Below are positions 51,384 to 60,587 of a stretch of DNA of 64,000 nucleotides, one piece after another. How positions within the stretch are numbered: position 1 is the first letter of the stretch; the number at the start of each line of letters is the position of its first letter. The DNA is from CAVTWY01 sp963738575 (GTDB taxonomy: Bacteria > Pseudomonadota > Gammaproteobacteria > Burkholderiales > Burkholderiaceae_C), in the NCBI GenBank assembly GCA_963738575.1, contig CAVTWY010000004.1, positions 1-64,000 of the forward strand. The letters run 5' to 3'. Position numbers and translations under genes: made by a program. The notes under the pieces are model-generated. The model was not told where the DNA came from. It saw only the letters and a program-made list of their open reading frames with translations, and made no database searches.

Positions 51384-52441
51384 TCCAATCCTCGCAGTTT
51401 GGGGTCCAGTGCATCGCGTGCCGCGTCGGCCATCAGCGAAAACGCTGTGACGAACACGCACATGAAGCCGGTGGCCGCGGCCAACTGCCACCAGTGCCCC
51501 AGGATCAACTCGCTTTGTGCCTCTGCCAGCATCGTGCCCCAGCTCACCTGGTCCACCGCCACACCCAGGCCCAGGTACGACAGAATCACCTCAGCTTTGA
51601 TAAAGGCCACCACCAGCAGCGCCATGCGCACCAGCACCACGTGGCTGATGTTGGGCAAGATGTGCTTGAAGATGCGCGACCACACCGAAGCGCCAATCGC
51701 TTCGGCCGACCGCACGTATTCGCGGCTGGAATGCTTCATGAACTCGGCGCGCACCTGGCGGTACATGCCCGCCCAGCCTGTCAAACCCAAGATCAAAACG
51801 ATGTTGGTGACCCCGCGCTGATTGAGTGCAGCGGCCAGCGCAAAGATCAACAAGATGTTGGGCACCGCCTCGATGACGTTGTAAAGCCACTCCAAAAAGT
51901 CGCCCACCTTGCCGCCAAAAAAACCGGCCATCGCGCCCAGCAAGGTGCCAATCAAGGTGGCAAGCACGGCCGCAAGCACCCCCACGAACACCGAGATCTC
52001 GGTGCCCTTGACGGCCTTGGCCAGCACGTCGCGCCCCAGCCGGTCACCCCCAAAAGGCAGTGTCTCCAACCGTGTGGCTTCGGTGGTGGTGAACTGTTTG
52101 GCGCGCTCTTCCCACTCTTTGTAGCGCGGCGCCAAGGGGTCCACCGCCGACAAGTCGACGTTGGGGCCTTTGGGTTGTTCGATCACCACTTTTTCGCCCA
52201 CGGGGGCGGGGCCCATGAAGGTGGGTGGTGCGTTGGGCACGCCCAATTCGTTCTGCCAATGCTTGGCCACCAGCCCCATGCTGGCCAGCAAGATCAACAG
52301 CAAAAACGCCAGCACGATGACGAGTGACACCATGCCAACGCGATCAGCCTTGTAACGCTCCCAAGCCGCCCGCCAAACGCCAACGCTGCGCTCGTCGGCG
52401 CGGCTGGGCACCGTCGCAGTGAGATTTGTGGTGGCATTCAT
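51380..52441 (-). CDS. yejE: Peptide-type ABC transporter permease (YejE-like)
   Basis: 353 aa. N-terminal single helix (MVSLVIVLAFLLLILLASM) typical of OppC/DppC/YejE, a periplasmic loop, then a BPD_transp_1 domain with GRDVLAKAVKGTEISVFVGVLAAVLATLIGTLLGA and the EAA-like loop REYVRSAEAIGASVWSRIFKHILPN. Role: inner-membrane channel half with the YejB-like protein. Operon order yejB-yejE-yejF with 4-bp overlaps at both junctions. Confidence 0.93.
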   Translation of the reverse strand: MNATTNLTATVPSRADERSVGVWRAAWERYKADRVGMVSLVIVLAFLLLILLASMGLVAKHWQNELGVPNAPPTFMGPAPVGEKVVIEQPKGPNVDLSAVDPLAPRYKEWEERAKQFTTTEATRLETLPFGGDRLGRDVLAKAVKGTEISVFVGVLAAVLATLIGTLLGAMAGFFGGKVGDFLEWLYNVIEAVPNILLIFALAAALNQRGVTNIVLILGLTGWAGMYRQVRAEFMKHSSREYVRSAEAIGASVWSRIFKHILPNISHVVLVRMALLVVAFIKAEVILSYLGLGVAVDQVSWGTMLAEAQSELILGHWWQLAAATGFMCVFVTAFSLMADAARDALDPKLRGLE

Positions 52442-53376
52442 TTAAGCACCACCCGCGGATCAACCACCTTGTAGAGCAAGTCGACCATCAGGTTGATCAC
52501 CATCGTCAGCACCGCCAGGTAAATCGTGATGGCCTGGATAACAGGGTAGTCGCTGCGGTTAACGGCCAACAACACTTCACGGCCCAACCCCGGAATGGAG
52601 AAAAAGACCTCAATCAAGAACGACCCAACAAACACGCTGGGCAGCGCCAGCCCGATGTTGGTAAGGATAGGGATCATGGCGTTGCGCATCACGTGCTTGA
52701 ACAACACCACACGCTCGGTCATGCCTTTGGCGCGTGCGGTGCGCACGTAGTCTTGGCCCAGCTCGTCCAAAAAGAAGCTGCGGTACAGCCGCGTTTGCGG
52801 TGACACACCCACCATCACCGCCAGCAAGATGGGCAGCGGGGCGTACTTGAACAAGTTGGTCCAAAAACTGTCGCTCCAGCCTTGCACCGGAAACCAGCCC
52901 AGCTGAAACCCAAACACGTACTGCCCGATGATGATGTAGACCAAGAAGCTGATGGACAGCGCGATGGTGGTGACCACCATCAAGGTGCGGTCGGTGAGCG
53001 AGCCGCGGCGGTAGGCCACCCACATCGCCAGGGGCAGCGCCAGCAGCGCATCCAAAATCAAGATCGGCAACATCACTGTGAGCGTGGCCGGCAGGCGCGT
53101 CTTGAATAGGTTGCTCACCGTCTCGTTGGTGGCCCAGCTGCGCCCCCAGTCGAAGGTGACGATGCTCTTCAAGAAGATGCCAAGCTGCACCCAAACCGGT
53201 TTGTCGAGCCCCAGTTGTTCGCGGATTTGCAGCACCTGCTCGGGCGTGGCGTTGAGCCCGCCCAAAATTTCGGCGGGGTCGCCCCCAAAATACTTGAAGA
53301 GAAAAAACACGAGCAGCACCACACCCAACAAGGTTGGGACCATCTGCCACAAGCGCCGGATTAAATACGCCAGCAT
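52438..53376 (-). CDS. yejB: Peptide-type ABC transporter permease (YejB-like)
   Basis: 312 aa from the ATG at 53376 (MLAYLIRRLWQMVPTLLGVV), the standard OppB/DppB/YejB start. The open frame extends upstream to 53508 without family match. BPD_transp_1 features: the EAA-like loop GQDYVRTARAKGMTERVVLFKHVMRNAMIPILTNIG and multiple membrane spans. First gene of the minus-strand operon, divergent from three substrate-binding protein genes. Confidence 0.92.
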   Translation of the reverse strand: MLAYLIRRLWQMVPTLLGVVLLVFFLFKYFGGDPAEILGGLNATPEQVLQIREQLGLDKPVWVQLGIFLKSIVTFDWGRSWATNETVSNLFKTRLPATLTVMLPILILDALLALPLAMWVAYRRGSLTDRTLMVVTTIALSISFLVYIIIGQYVFGFQLGWFPVQGWSDSFWTNLFKYAPLPILLAVMVGVSPQTRLYRSFFLDELGQDYVRTARAKGMTERVVLFKHVMRNAMIPILTNIGLALPSVFVGSFLIEVFFSIPGLGREVLLAVNRSDYPVIQAITIYLAVLTMVINLMVDLLYKVVDPRVVLK

Positions 53377-53660
53377 CGAAACAAGTACTCCATACCGCGC
53401 ACGTTTGCCATACCGCGCACCTTTGGTGCTGGGGTTGCGCCCCATTCGGGATGCGCGAGTGTAGGGCCGCGTCGCAAAGCCTTGGCCCCGCGTTTGCCCG
53501 ACCTGCATTCGTGGTTATGTCACGCGGGGTTGCCATCCGGCGGGGTAGATGCCTACGATGCTCACCTTGAGGCGCCGCTAGACTGGGCGTTGTTCTGGTA
53601 CGCGTGCAAGCGTGCGCGTGTTGGTGCGCGTGCGAGCGCGCACGTTCTTGGTAACTTCAC
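53377..53660. promoter_or_regulatory. Divergent promoter region of the transporter locus with an 18-bp direct repeat
   Basis: 284 bp between the permease operon and the first substrate-binding protein gene. An 18-bp unit (CCATACCGCGCAC-x-TTTG) is tandemly repeated at 53390-53407 and 53408-53425, close to the yejB-like start. It could be a regulator site or a small duplication. The rest shows no gene. Confidence 0.5.
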
Positions 53661-55607
53661 ATGACGTTGCAATTGCCCCGGCGTTGGGGCCGACCCATCG
53701 GTTTCGCGGCGGCCACGCAGGCGGCCGGTTGGATGGTTGCGGGGGTGACTGCATGGGCATTGCCGCTGAGCCTCGCATTGCCATTGCTCGCAGGTGCAGC
53801 GCAAGCGCAGCCCGCAGCACCCGCCAAGGCGGCGCAGGCACCTGCAACCGCCTCAACCAGTCGCAAGGTGTTGCACATCGCCTTCGAGTCAGCCGAAACC
53901 ACCTTTGACCCCGCCAAGATCAGCGACATCTATTCGCGCGTGGTCACCTCACACATTTTTGAGGCGCTCTACAACTACGACCACCTCGCCCGCCCCGCCA
54001 AGTTTGTCCCTTCGGTGGCCGATGGCATGCCGGTGGTGACCAACAACTTCAAGACCTGGACCATCAAACTCAAACCCGGCATCCTCTTTGCCGACGACCC
54101 GGCCTTCAAAGGCCAGCGTCGCGAAGTGGTGGCGCAAGACTTTGTCTACGCGTTCGAGCGCTGCGCCGATCCGGCAAACAAGAGCCCCCTATGGGGCACC
54201 TTGGAGTCGGCAAAGATCGTCGGGCTTGCTGAAAAGCGCAAGGCCTCGATCGACACCAAGTCCAAGTATGGCTACGAACAACCGCTGGAGGGCTTGAAGG
54301 CCCTTGATCGCCACACGATTCAATTCAACCTGCGAGATCCCGCGCCGCGCTTTATCGAAACCCTGGCACAACCCGACCTTTACGGTGCCGTTGCGCATGA
54401 GGTGGTTGCGATGTACGGCGACCAGATTGGCGAGCACCCCGTGGGCACGGGGCCTTTCAAACTCAAGCAGTGGCGGCGCAGCTCCGAGATCGTGCTCGAG
54501 CGCAATCCCACCTACCGCCATGTCACTTACGACGCCCAACCCGCAGCCGATGACGCCGAGGGTCAGGCCATCCTGGCAAAGTTCAAAGGCAAAAAATTGC
54601 CGATGGTGGATGAGGTGCGGGTGGCTGTGATCGAAGAGAACCAACCTCGCTGGCTCTCGTTTTTGAACAACGACCTAGACGCACTGGCCAGCATCGCCGG
54701 CCAAGTGCCGGGCGAATTTGTATCGCAGGGCATGCCCAACGGCAAGGTGGCCCCCAACTTGGCCAAACGCGGCATCACCGGCAAACCCCAGGTGGCGGCT
54801 GACTCCACCTTGCTGATGTACAACATGGAAGACCCCGTGGTGGGCGGCTACACACCCGACAAAGTGGCGCTGCGCCGCGCCCTCAACCTAGCCAATGACA
54901 TCGACAGCGAGATTCGCCTGGTGCGGCGCAACCAGGCCATCCCTTCGCAGTCGCCGCTGGTGCCGCACACCACCGGCTACGACCCCAAGTTCAAGAGCGA
55001 AATGGGTGAGTTCAACCCAGCCAAAGCGCGCGCGCTGCTTGATTTGTACGGCTACGTTGACAAAGACGGCGACGGTTGGCGTGACTTGCCCGACGGTTCG
55101 CCGCTGATCCTGGTTCGCGGCACCCAGCCCGAGCAGATCTACCGCCAGTTCAACGAGCAGTACACCAAAGACATGAACCGCATCGGCGTGCGGGTGCGGT
55201 ACGAGACGGCACAGTGGGCCGAACACCTCAAACAAGCGCGCGCTGGCAAGTTGCAGTTGTGGATGCTGGGCTCTAGCGCAGCGTCTCCCGATGGGCAAAC
55301 AGCCTTTCAACGCGTGCATGGCCCCCAGTCAGCTGGGCAAAATCTGTCGCGTTTCAAACTGCCCGCCTTTGACGCCATTTACGACAAGATGTCGCAACTG
55401 CCTGACGGTCCCGAGCGTGACGAGCTCTTCTTGCAAGCCAAGCTCCTGATCGTGGCCTACGCGCCTTACAAGTACCACACGCACCGCATCCGCACCGACA
55501 TGTGGCACCCGTGGTTTCAGGGCTACCGCAGGCCCTTGTTTTGGCTGGACTGGTGGCACATGGTGGACGTGGATGTGGAGCAACGTAACAAGGTGGTTAG
55601 GCGATGA
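53661..55607 (+). CDS. ABC transporter substrate-binding protein, family 5 (first of three paralogs)
   Basis: 648 aa. Signal region with an Ala-rich linker (AQAQPAAPAKAAQAPATAS) precedes the SBP_bac_5 domain: FDPAKISDIYSRVVTSHIFEALYNYDHLARPAKFVPSVADGMP, WTIKLKPGILFADDPAFKGQRREVVAQDFVYAFER, HPVGTGPFKLKQW and TTGYDPKFKSE. Periplasmic peptide-like ligand binding. It overlaps the next paralog by 4 bp. It is the longest copy and differs most at its N-terminus. Confidence 0.94.
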   Translation: MTLQLPRRWGRPIGFAAATQAAGWMVAGVTAWALPLSLALPLLAGAAQAQPAAPAKAAQAPATASTSRKVLHIAFESAETTFDPAKISDIYSRVVTSHIFEALYNYDHLARPAKFVPSVADGMPVVTNNFKTWTIKLKPGILFADDPAFKGQRREVVAQDFVYAFERCADPANKSPLWGTLESAKIVGLAEKRKASIDTKSKYGYEQPLEGLKALDRHTIQFNLRDPAPRFIETLAQPDLYGAVAHEVVAMYGDQIGEHPVGTGPFKLKQWRRSSEIVLERNPTYRHVTYDAQPAADDAEGQAILAKFKGKKLPMVDEVRVAVIEENQPRWLSFLNNDLDALASIAGQVPGEFVSQGMPNGKVAPNLAKRGITGKPQVAADSTLLMYNMEDPVVGGYTPDKVALRRALNLANDIDSEIRLVRRNQAIPSQSPLVPHTTGYDPKFKSEMGEFNPAKARALLDLYGYVDKDGDGWRDLPDGSPLILVRGTQPEQIYRQFNEQYTKDMNRIGVRVRYETAQWAEHLKQARAGKLQLWMLGSSAASPDGQTAFQRVHGPQSAGQNLSRFKLPAFDAIYDKMSQLPDGPERDELFLQAKLLIVAYAPYKYHTHRIRTDMWHPWFQGYRRPLFWLDWWHMVDVDVEQRNKVVRR

Positions 55608-57415
55608 GGTTCGGCCGCTTCGCTCGCACCCTGCTGATGACCCTGACAGTGGCTGTTGTGGGCCACGTTTGGGGTGCCGAGCCCGCCAAGGTCCTTCGCT
55701 ACGCCTTCCCCGTTGCTGAAACGGGCTTTGACCCAGCGCAGGTGAACGACACCTACTCGCGCATCGTTGCCGCCCACATTTTTGAAGGCCTGTACCGCTA
55801 CGACCACCTGGCGCGGCCTGCCAAAATTGTGCCGTTGTTGGCCGATGGCATGCCGGTGGTCAGCGACGACTTCAAAACCTGGACGGTCAAGGTCAAACCC
55901 GGCATCTTCTTTGCAAGCGACCCCGCCTTCAAAGGCAAAAAGCGCGAGGTGGTGGCTGAAGACTTTGTCTACACCATGAAGCGCTTTGCCGACCCGAAGC
56001 TAAAAAGCTCATCGTGGACGTATTGGGATTCTTACGACTTCACCGGCCTTCGCGCGCAGCGCCAACGAGGGCTGGACGCCAAGCAGCCCTTTGACTACGA
56101 CGCGGTGGTGGAGGGTGTTCGAACGCTGGACAAGTACACGATCCAGTTCACGCTTGGCAAATCCAACCCTCGCTTTTTGCAAGCGATTGCCCAGTTCGAC
56201 CTCTACGGCGCCATTGCACGTGAGGTTGCTGAAGCCTACGGCGAGCAAATTCCAGCGCACCCTGTGGGCACGGGCCCGTTCCGGCTGGGCCAGTGGCGGC
56301 GTAGCTCACTCATTGTGTTAGAGCGCAACCCCGACTACCGCGAGGTGCGCTACGACGGCGAACCGGCTGCCGACGACGCCGTGGGGCAAGCGCTGCTGCG
56401 CCAGTTCAAAGGCCGCAAGCTGCCCATGATCGACCGTGTTGAGGTGTCCATCATCGAGGAGACCCAACCGCGTTGGCTGAGCTTCGTCAACCGGCAACAC
56501 GACTACATCGATCAACTGCCACCCGAGTACATGAATGTGGCCATGCCCAACGGCAACGTGGCACCCAACCTGCGCAAACTGGGTGTCAAGGGCTACCGCA
56601 CGGTACGCGCCGAGGTGGCGCTCATCACCTTCAACATGGAGCACCCAACCGTGGGCGGCATGAGCCCGGCAAAGGTGGCGCTGCGCCGCGCCATCAACCT
56701 GGGGCTGAACGTTGAGCGCGAGATTCGCCTGGCGCGTCACAGCCAAGCGGTGCCAGCCCAGTCCCCCACCAATCCGCACACCACGGGCTTCGACGCCAAC
56801 CTCAAAAGCGAAATGAGCGACTACAGCCCTGCCCGGGCCAAAGCCTTGTTGGACTTGTACGGCTACACCGACAAAGACGGTGACGGTTGGCGCGACATGC
56901 CCGATGGCTCGCCGCTGCGCCTCGAGATGAACACCCAGCCCGATGGCCTGTCACGCAAGCTCGACGAGCTGCGCAAGAAGGACATGGACGCCATCGGCAT
57001 TCGCATGGACTTTGCCTCCAAAAAGTGGCCTGAGAACCTCAAAGCCGCACGCGCCGGCAATTTCATGATGTGGGGTGTTGGCTCGGTGGCCACCGCACCC
57101 GACGGCGCCAGCATTCTGCAGCGCTACGACGGGCGCCAAATTGGCTCGGGCAACTTGGCGCGCTTCAAGCTCCCGGCCTTTGACGTGCTGTACGACCGCA
57201 TCAGCGTGACGCCCGACGGCCCCGAACGCTTGGCCATGATGGCCGAGGCCAACCGCATCGCGGTGGCTTACGCGCCTTACAAAGCCACTGTGCATCGCAT
57301 CATCACCGACATGACACAACCCTGGTTGTTGGGTTACCGCAGGCCCGTTTTTTGGAACTATTGGTGGCACATGATTGACATTGACGCGGCCATGGCGAGC
57401 AAGGATGCTTCGTGA
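55604..57415 (+). CDS. ABC transporter substrate-binding protein, family 5 (second of three paralogs)
   Basis: 603 aa. Cleavable signal (LLMTLTVAVVGHVWGAEP) and the same SBP_bac_5 framework: FDPAQVNDTYSRIVAAHIFEGLYRYDHLARPAKIVPLLADGMP, HPVGTGPFRLGQWRRSSLIVLERNPDYREVRYDG and SPARAKALLDLYGYTDKDGDGWRDMPDGSP. Clearly homologous along its length to both neighbours. 4-bp overlaps on both sides show one transcript with coupled translation. Ligand unknown. Confidence 0.94.
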   Translation: MRFGRFARTLLMTLTVAVVGHVWGAEPAKVLRYAFPVAETGFDPAQVNDTYSRIVAAHIFEGLYRYDHLARPAKIVPLLADGMPVVSDDFKTWTVKVKPGIFFASDPAFKGKKREVVAEDFVYTMKRFADPKLKSSSWTYWDSYDFTGLRAQRQRGLDAKQPFDYDAVVEGVRTLDKYTIQFTLGKSNPRFLQAIAQFDLYGAIAREVAEAYGEQIPAHPVGTGPFRLGQWRRSSLIVLERNPDYREVRYDGEPAADDAVGQALLRQFKGRKLPMIDRVEVSIIEETQPRWLSFVNRQHDYIDQLPPEYMNVAMPNGNVAPNLRKLGVKGYRTVRAEVALITFNMEHPTVGGMSPAKVALRRAINLGLNVEREIRLARHSQAVPAQSPTNPHTTGFDANLKSEMSDYSPARAKALLDLYGYTDKDGDGWRDMPDGSPLRLEMNTQPDGLSRKLDELRKKDMDAIGIRMDFASKKWPENLKAARAGNFMMWGVGSVATAPDGASILQRYDGRQIGSGNLARFKLPAFDVLYDRISVTPDGPERLAMMAEANRIAVAYAPYKATVHRIITDMTQPWLLGYRRPVFWNYWWHMIDIDAAMASKDAS

Positions 57416-59268
57416 CGAATTTCAATTCCTTCTCGCCTTTGCGCGCTGCAGCGCTTGTGGGCAGCATTTGGGCCGCATGTGCCTTGGCGACGCCTGCGCA
57501 TGCACAAACGTCCGAACCGCAAAAAGTCCTGCGCTACGCCTTTCGCGTGGCCGAAACAGGCTTTGACCCTGCACAAGTTAACGACCTTTACTCCCGCACC
57601 GTCACACCGCATATTTTTGAAGGGCTCTACACCTACGACCACCTGGCGCGGCCCATCAAAATCAAGCCGCTGACCGCCGTTGCGTTGCCCGAGATCACGG
57701 ATGAGTTCAAGACTTGGACGATCAAGATCAAGCCCGGCATCTATTTTTCAGACGACGCGGCCTTCAAGGGCCAGCGGCGTGAGTTGGTGGCCGACGACTA
57801 CGTGTACGCGTTCAAGCGTTTTGCCGACCCCAAGTTAAAGAGCCCCGCGTGGACCACGCTCGACACCTCGGGCATTCGGGGCTTGCGCGACTTGCGGCAA
57901 GAAGCCATTGAAGGCAAAAAGCCCTTCAACTACGACAAACCCATCGACGGCTTGCGAGCACTGGATCGTTACACCGTGCAGTTCAACCTGGCGCTGCCAC
58001 GGCCACGGTTTTTAGAGACCCTTGCAACCAGCGACTTGTTTGGCGCCTTTGCGCGCGAAGTGGCAGAAAGTTACGGCGATCAAATAGCGGCGCACCCCGT
58101 GGGCACCGGCCCGTTTGTCCTCAAGCAATGGCGCCGAAGCTCACTCATCGTGCTGGAGCGCAGCCCCACCTACCGCGACGTGCGGTACAGCGCCGAACCG
58201 GCCGCTGACGATGCTGAGGGCCAGGCCATGGTTGCCAAACTCAAAGGGCGCAAGCTGCCCATGGTGGACCGGGTTGAAATCTCGATCATCGAAGAGGAGC
58301 AACCCCGGTGGTTGAGCTTTTTGAATGACGAGCACGACTTTGTTGAGCTGCTGCCGCCCGAGTTTGTCGACTCAGCTTTGCCCAGAGGCAACATTGCACC
58401 CAACCTCGCCAAGCGTGGCATGCATGGCTACCGAAGCTTGCGGTCGGACATCCTCATCATTCTGTTCAACATGGAAGATCCCACCGTGGGTGGCTACACA
58501 CCGGCCAAAGTGGCGCTACGCCGTGCCATCAACCTGGGCATCAACGTCGACCGCGAGATCCGGTTGGCGCGCCACAACCAAGCCATCCCCGCCAACGGCC
58601 CCACCGTGCCCCACACCGTGGGCTACGACCCCCTTTTTAAGAGCGAAAACAGCGACTACAGCCCCGCCAAAGCACGCGCCCTGCTCGACATGCACGGTTT
58701 TGTCGACAAAGACGGCGATGGCTGGCGCGACATGCCCGATGGCTCGCCCTTGCTTCTGGTGATGAACACGCAGCCCGACGGGCTGTCGCGCAAGCTTGAC
58801 GAACTGCGCAAGAAAGACATGGATGCCTTGCGCATCAAGTTTGAGTTCAAAACGGCCAAGTGGCCCGAGAACCTGAAGTCGGCGCGTGCCGGTGCCTACC
58901 AAATATGGCCAGTGGGTTCTTCAGCTGCGTCCCCCGATGGCCAACCGGCTTTGGCGCGGTTTCACAGCAAACAAATCGGCGGCCAAAACATGAGCCGCTT
59001 CAAGCTGCCCGCCTTCGACGCCATTTATGAGCGCATGGAGGTGATGCCCGATGGCCCCGAACGCCTGGCACTTTTTGACGAAGCCAAGCGCATCTCGGTG
59101 GCCTACGCACCGACCAAGGCCTTGGTGCACCGCCTGGTGACCGACATGTCACAAGCCTGGCTCATTGGCTACCGCCGCCCGCTGTTTTGGCAAGAGTGGT
59201 GGCACATGGTGGACATCGATACCAGCAAGATACCGGCTGATGTAAAAAAGTCTTTGGCGCGGCGCTGA
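57412..59268 (+). CDS. ABC transporter substrate-binding protein, family 5 (third of three paralogs)
   Basis: 618 aa starting at GTG 57412 (GTGA overlap). Signal region ends near ATPAHAQTSEP. Same framework: FDPAQVNDLYSRTVTPHIFEGLYTYDHLARPIKIKPLTAV, HPVGTGPFVLKQWRRSSLIVLERSPTYRDVRY and SPAKARALLDMHGFVDKDGDGWRDMPDGSP. Closest in sequence to the second paralog in several blocks (QPDGLSRKLDELRKKDMDA shared). Three binding proteins for one permease set suggest a range of ligands. Confidence 0.94.
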   Translation: MTNFNSFSPLRAAALVGSIWAACALATPAHAQTSEPQKVLRYAFRVAETGFDPAQVNDLYSRTVTPHIFEGLYTYDHLARPIKIKPLTAVALPEITDEFKTWTIKIKPGIYFSDDAAFKGQRRELVADDYVYAFKRFADPKLKSPAWTTLDTSGIRGLRDLRQEAIEGKKPFNYDKPIDGLRALDRYTVQFNLALPRPRFLETLATSDLFGAFAREVAESYGDQIAAHPVGTGPFVLKQWRRSSLIVLERSPTYRDVRYSAEPAADDAEGQAMVAKLKGRKLPMVDRVEISIIEEEQPRWLSFLNDEHDFVELLPPEFVDSALPRGNIAPNLAKRGMHGYRSLRSDILIILFNMEDPTVGGYTPAKVALRRAINLGINVDREIRLARHNQAIPANGPTVPHTVGYDPLFKSENSDYSPAKARALLDMHGFVDKDGDGWRDMPDGSPLLLVMNTQPDGLSRKLDELRKKDMDALRIKFEFKTAKWPENLKSARAGAYQIWPVGSSAASPDGQPALARFHSKQIGGQNMSRFKLPAFDAIYERMEVMPDGPERLALFDEAKRISVAYAPTKALVHRLVTDMSQAWLIGYRRPLFWQEWWHMVDIDTSKIPADVKKSLARR

Positions 59269-59274
59269 ATAACC

Positions 59275-60072
59275 ATGAACACACAACCCGAAGCCCTGGG
59301 CTTGCACATGAAGGCCGCGCCGCGCGCAGGCGCTGATGCGGTTCCAATGTCGGACGCCGAGCACCAAGCCCGCCTGCGCCTGGCCGCTTGCTACCGCATC
59401 TTCAACCACCTCGGCTGGACGGAGTTGATCTTCAACCACATCACCTTGCGCGTGCCCGGCCCCGACAAGGTGTTCTTGATCAACCCCTTTGGCCTGCATT
59501 ACAGCGAAGTCACAGCGTCCAACCTGGTGGCCATCGACATCAACGGCCGCCCCGTGCGGCCCACGCCCCACGCCGTCAACCTGGCAGGCTTTGTGGCCCA
59601 CAGCGCCATCCACGCCAGCATCGAGCACGCGCACTGCGTGATGCACACCCACACCACCAGCGGCTGCGCCGTGGCATCGCTTGAGTCGGGCCTGTCGCAC
59701 GATTCGTTCTACGGCGCCCAACTGCACGGCAACGTGGCCTACCACGACTTTGAAGGCATCACCGTCAACGCCGACGAGCGCCTGCGCCTGGTGGCCAGCA
59801 TCGGCCACAAACGCGCCGTCATCCTGCGCAACCACGGCCTCCTCAGTTGGGGCGGCACGGTGGAAGAGGCATTCATGTGGCTATGGACCCTGCAACGCGC
59901 CTGCGACATCCAAGTCGCAGCAGCCGCCCTCGGCCCGATGCGGTCGCTGCAACCCGCCGTGTTCGCACAAACCACCCGCGAAGCCGGCGGCAACATCCCC
60001 GCCATATGCCAAGCCACGTTCGACGCGCTGGTACGCCAGATTGATGCCAAGGATTTGTCATACCGCGATTGA
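59275..60072 (+). CDS. Class II aldolase/adducin family protein
   Basis: 265 aa, 6 bp after the third binding protein, so part of that operon. Metal-site histidines: HCVMHTHTTSGCAVAS (HxH) and the later His of RAVILRNHGLLSWGGTVEEAF. GWTELIFNHITLRVPG and FLINPFGLHYSEVTASNLV are typical of the Ald_II family without sugar-phosphate specificity. Role: aldol cleavage or decarboxylation of an unknown hydroxy-acid or sugar; it may process what the transporter imports, which is inference from position. Confidence 0.9.
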   Translation: MNTQPEALGLHMKAAPRAGADAVPMSDAEHQARLRLAACYRIFNHLGWTELIFNHITLRVPGPDKVFLINPFGLHYSEVTASNLVAIDINGRPVRPTPHAVNLAGFVAHSAIHASIEHAHCVMHTHTTSGCAVASLESGLSHDSFYGAQLHGNVAYHDFEGITVNADERLRLVASIGHKRAVILRNHGLLSWGGTVEEAFMWLWTLQRACDIQVAAAALGPMRSLQPAVFAQTTREAGGNIPAICQATFDALVRQIDAKDLSYRD

Positions 60073-60125
60073 CGCGCGTTAGCCAGCGACTGGCATTTGC
60101 GCGCGCAATGAGAAGCCTTGCAAAC

Positions 60126-60521
60126 TTGGTGCATGGTCGTCGGCGGCGGGTACCTGTTGGATCGACTGTCCCCCGCTTCAGTCCGCCTTCGCGGCCTGCG
60201 CTCCTCCTTTATGTCGACCCAACACGCACCCACCACCAACGACCTGGTGACGCTGGGTGAGGTGCCAAGAGGCTCCGGCACAACGGCATAGCACGTGCCA
60301 AAAGGTATTCGCGCCTAGCCGAATACACCGCAAAGATCGTCCAGCAAGTCACCAAAGGCAAGCAGCGCGATGCCCAAAAGGACGGTGACGGTGGGTGCGT
60401 GTTGGGTCGAAATAAAGGGGGAGAGAGGGCCGCGCAGGCGGACCGAATCGGAGGACATTCGATCCAACACGTACCCATCGGCGCCTGCCAAGCACAGCCC
60501 CTGCAATGCACCAAGGCCAAA
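60126..60521. repeat. Dispersed palindromic element, copy B
   Basis: Second copy of the element at 49203, same orientation. Left arm 60148-60236, right arm 60389-60476, centre about 150 bp. Shared centre segments include GGGTGAGGTGCC and GGCAAGCAGCGCGATGCCCA. Open frames on both strands are by-products of the palindrome. The 515-bp space between the aldolase stop and the AmpG-like start is almost entirely this element plus its array. Confidence 0.9.
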
Positions 60522-60569
60522 GAACCAAGGAACCAAGGAACTAAGGAACCAAAGAGCCAAAGAAACAAA
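60522..60569 (+). repeat. 8-bp tandem array (GAACCAAG-type), six copies
   Basis: Six 8-bp units with drift (GAACCAAG, GAACCAAG, GAACTAAG, GAACCAAA, GAGCCAAA, GAAACAAA) at 60522-60569. As with the 7-bp array at 49599, it is at the outer right edge of a palindromic element copy. It lies directly in the leader of the AmpG-like gene, 18 bp before its ATG, and could influence expression. Confidence 0.9.
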
Positions 60570-60587
60570 CCGCTCTAGACTCCCGCG

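Noticed and set aside
59739..60281. 180-aa minus-strand ORF at the aldolase end and palindromic element B
   Set aside because: Most of it is the complement of the aldolase gene; the remainder is the palindromic arm. No family resemblance.
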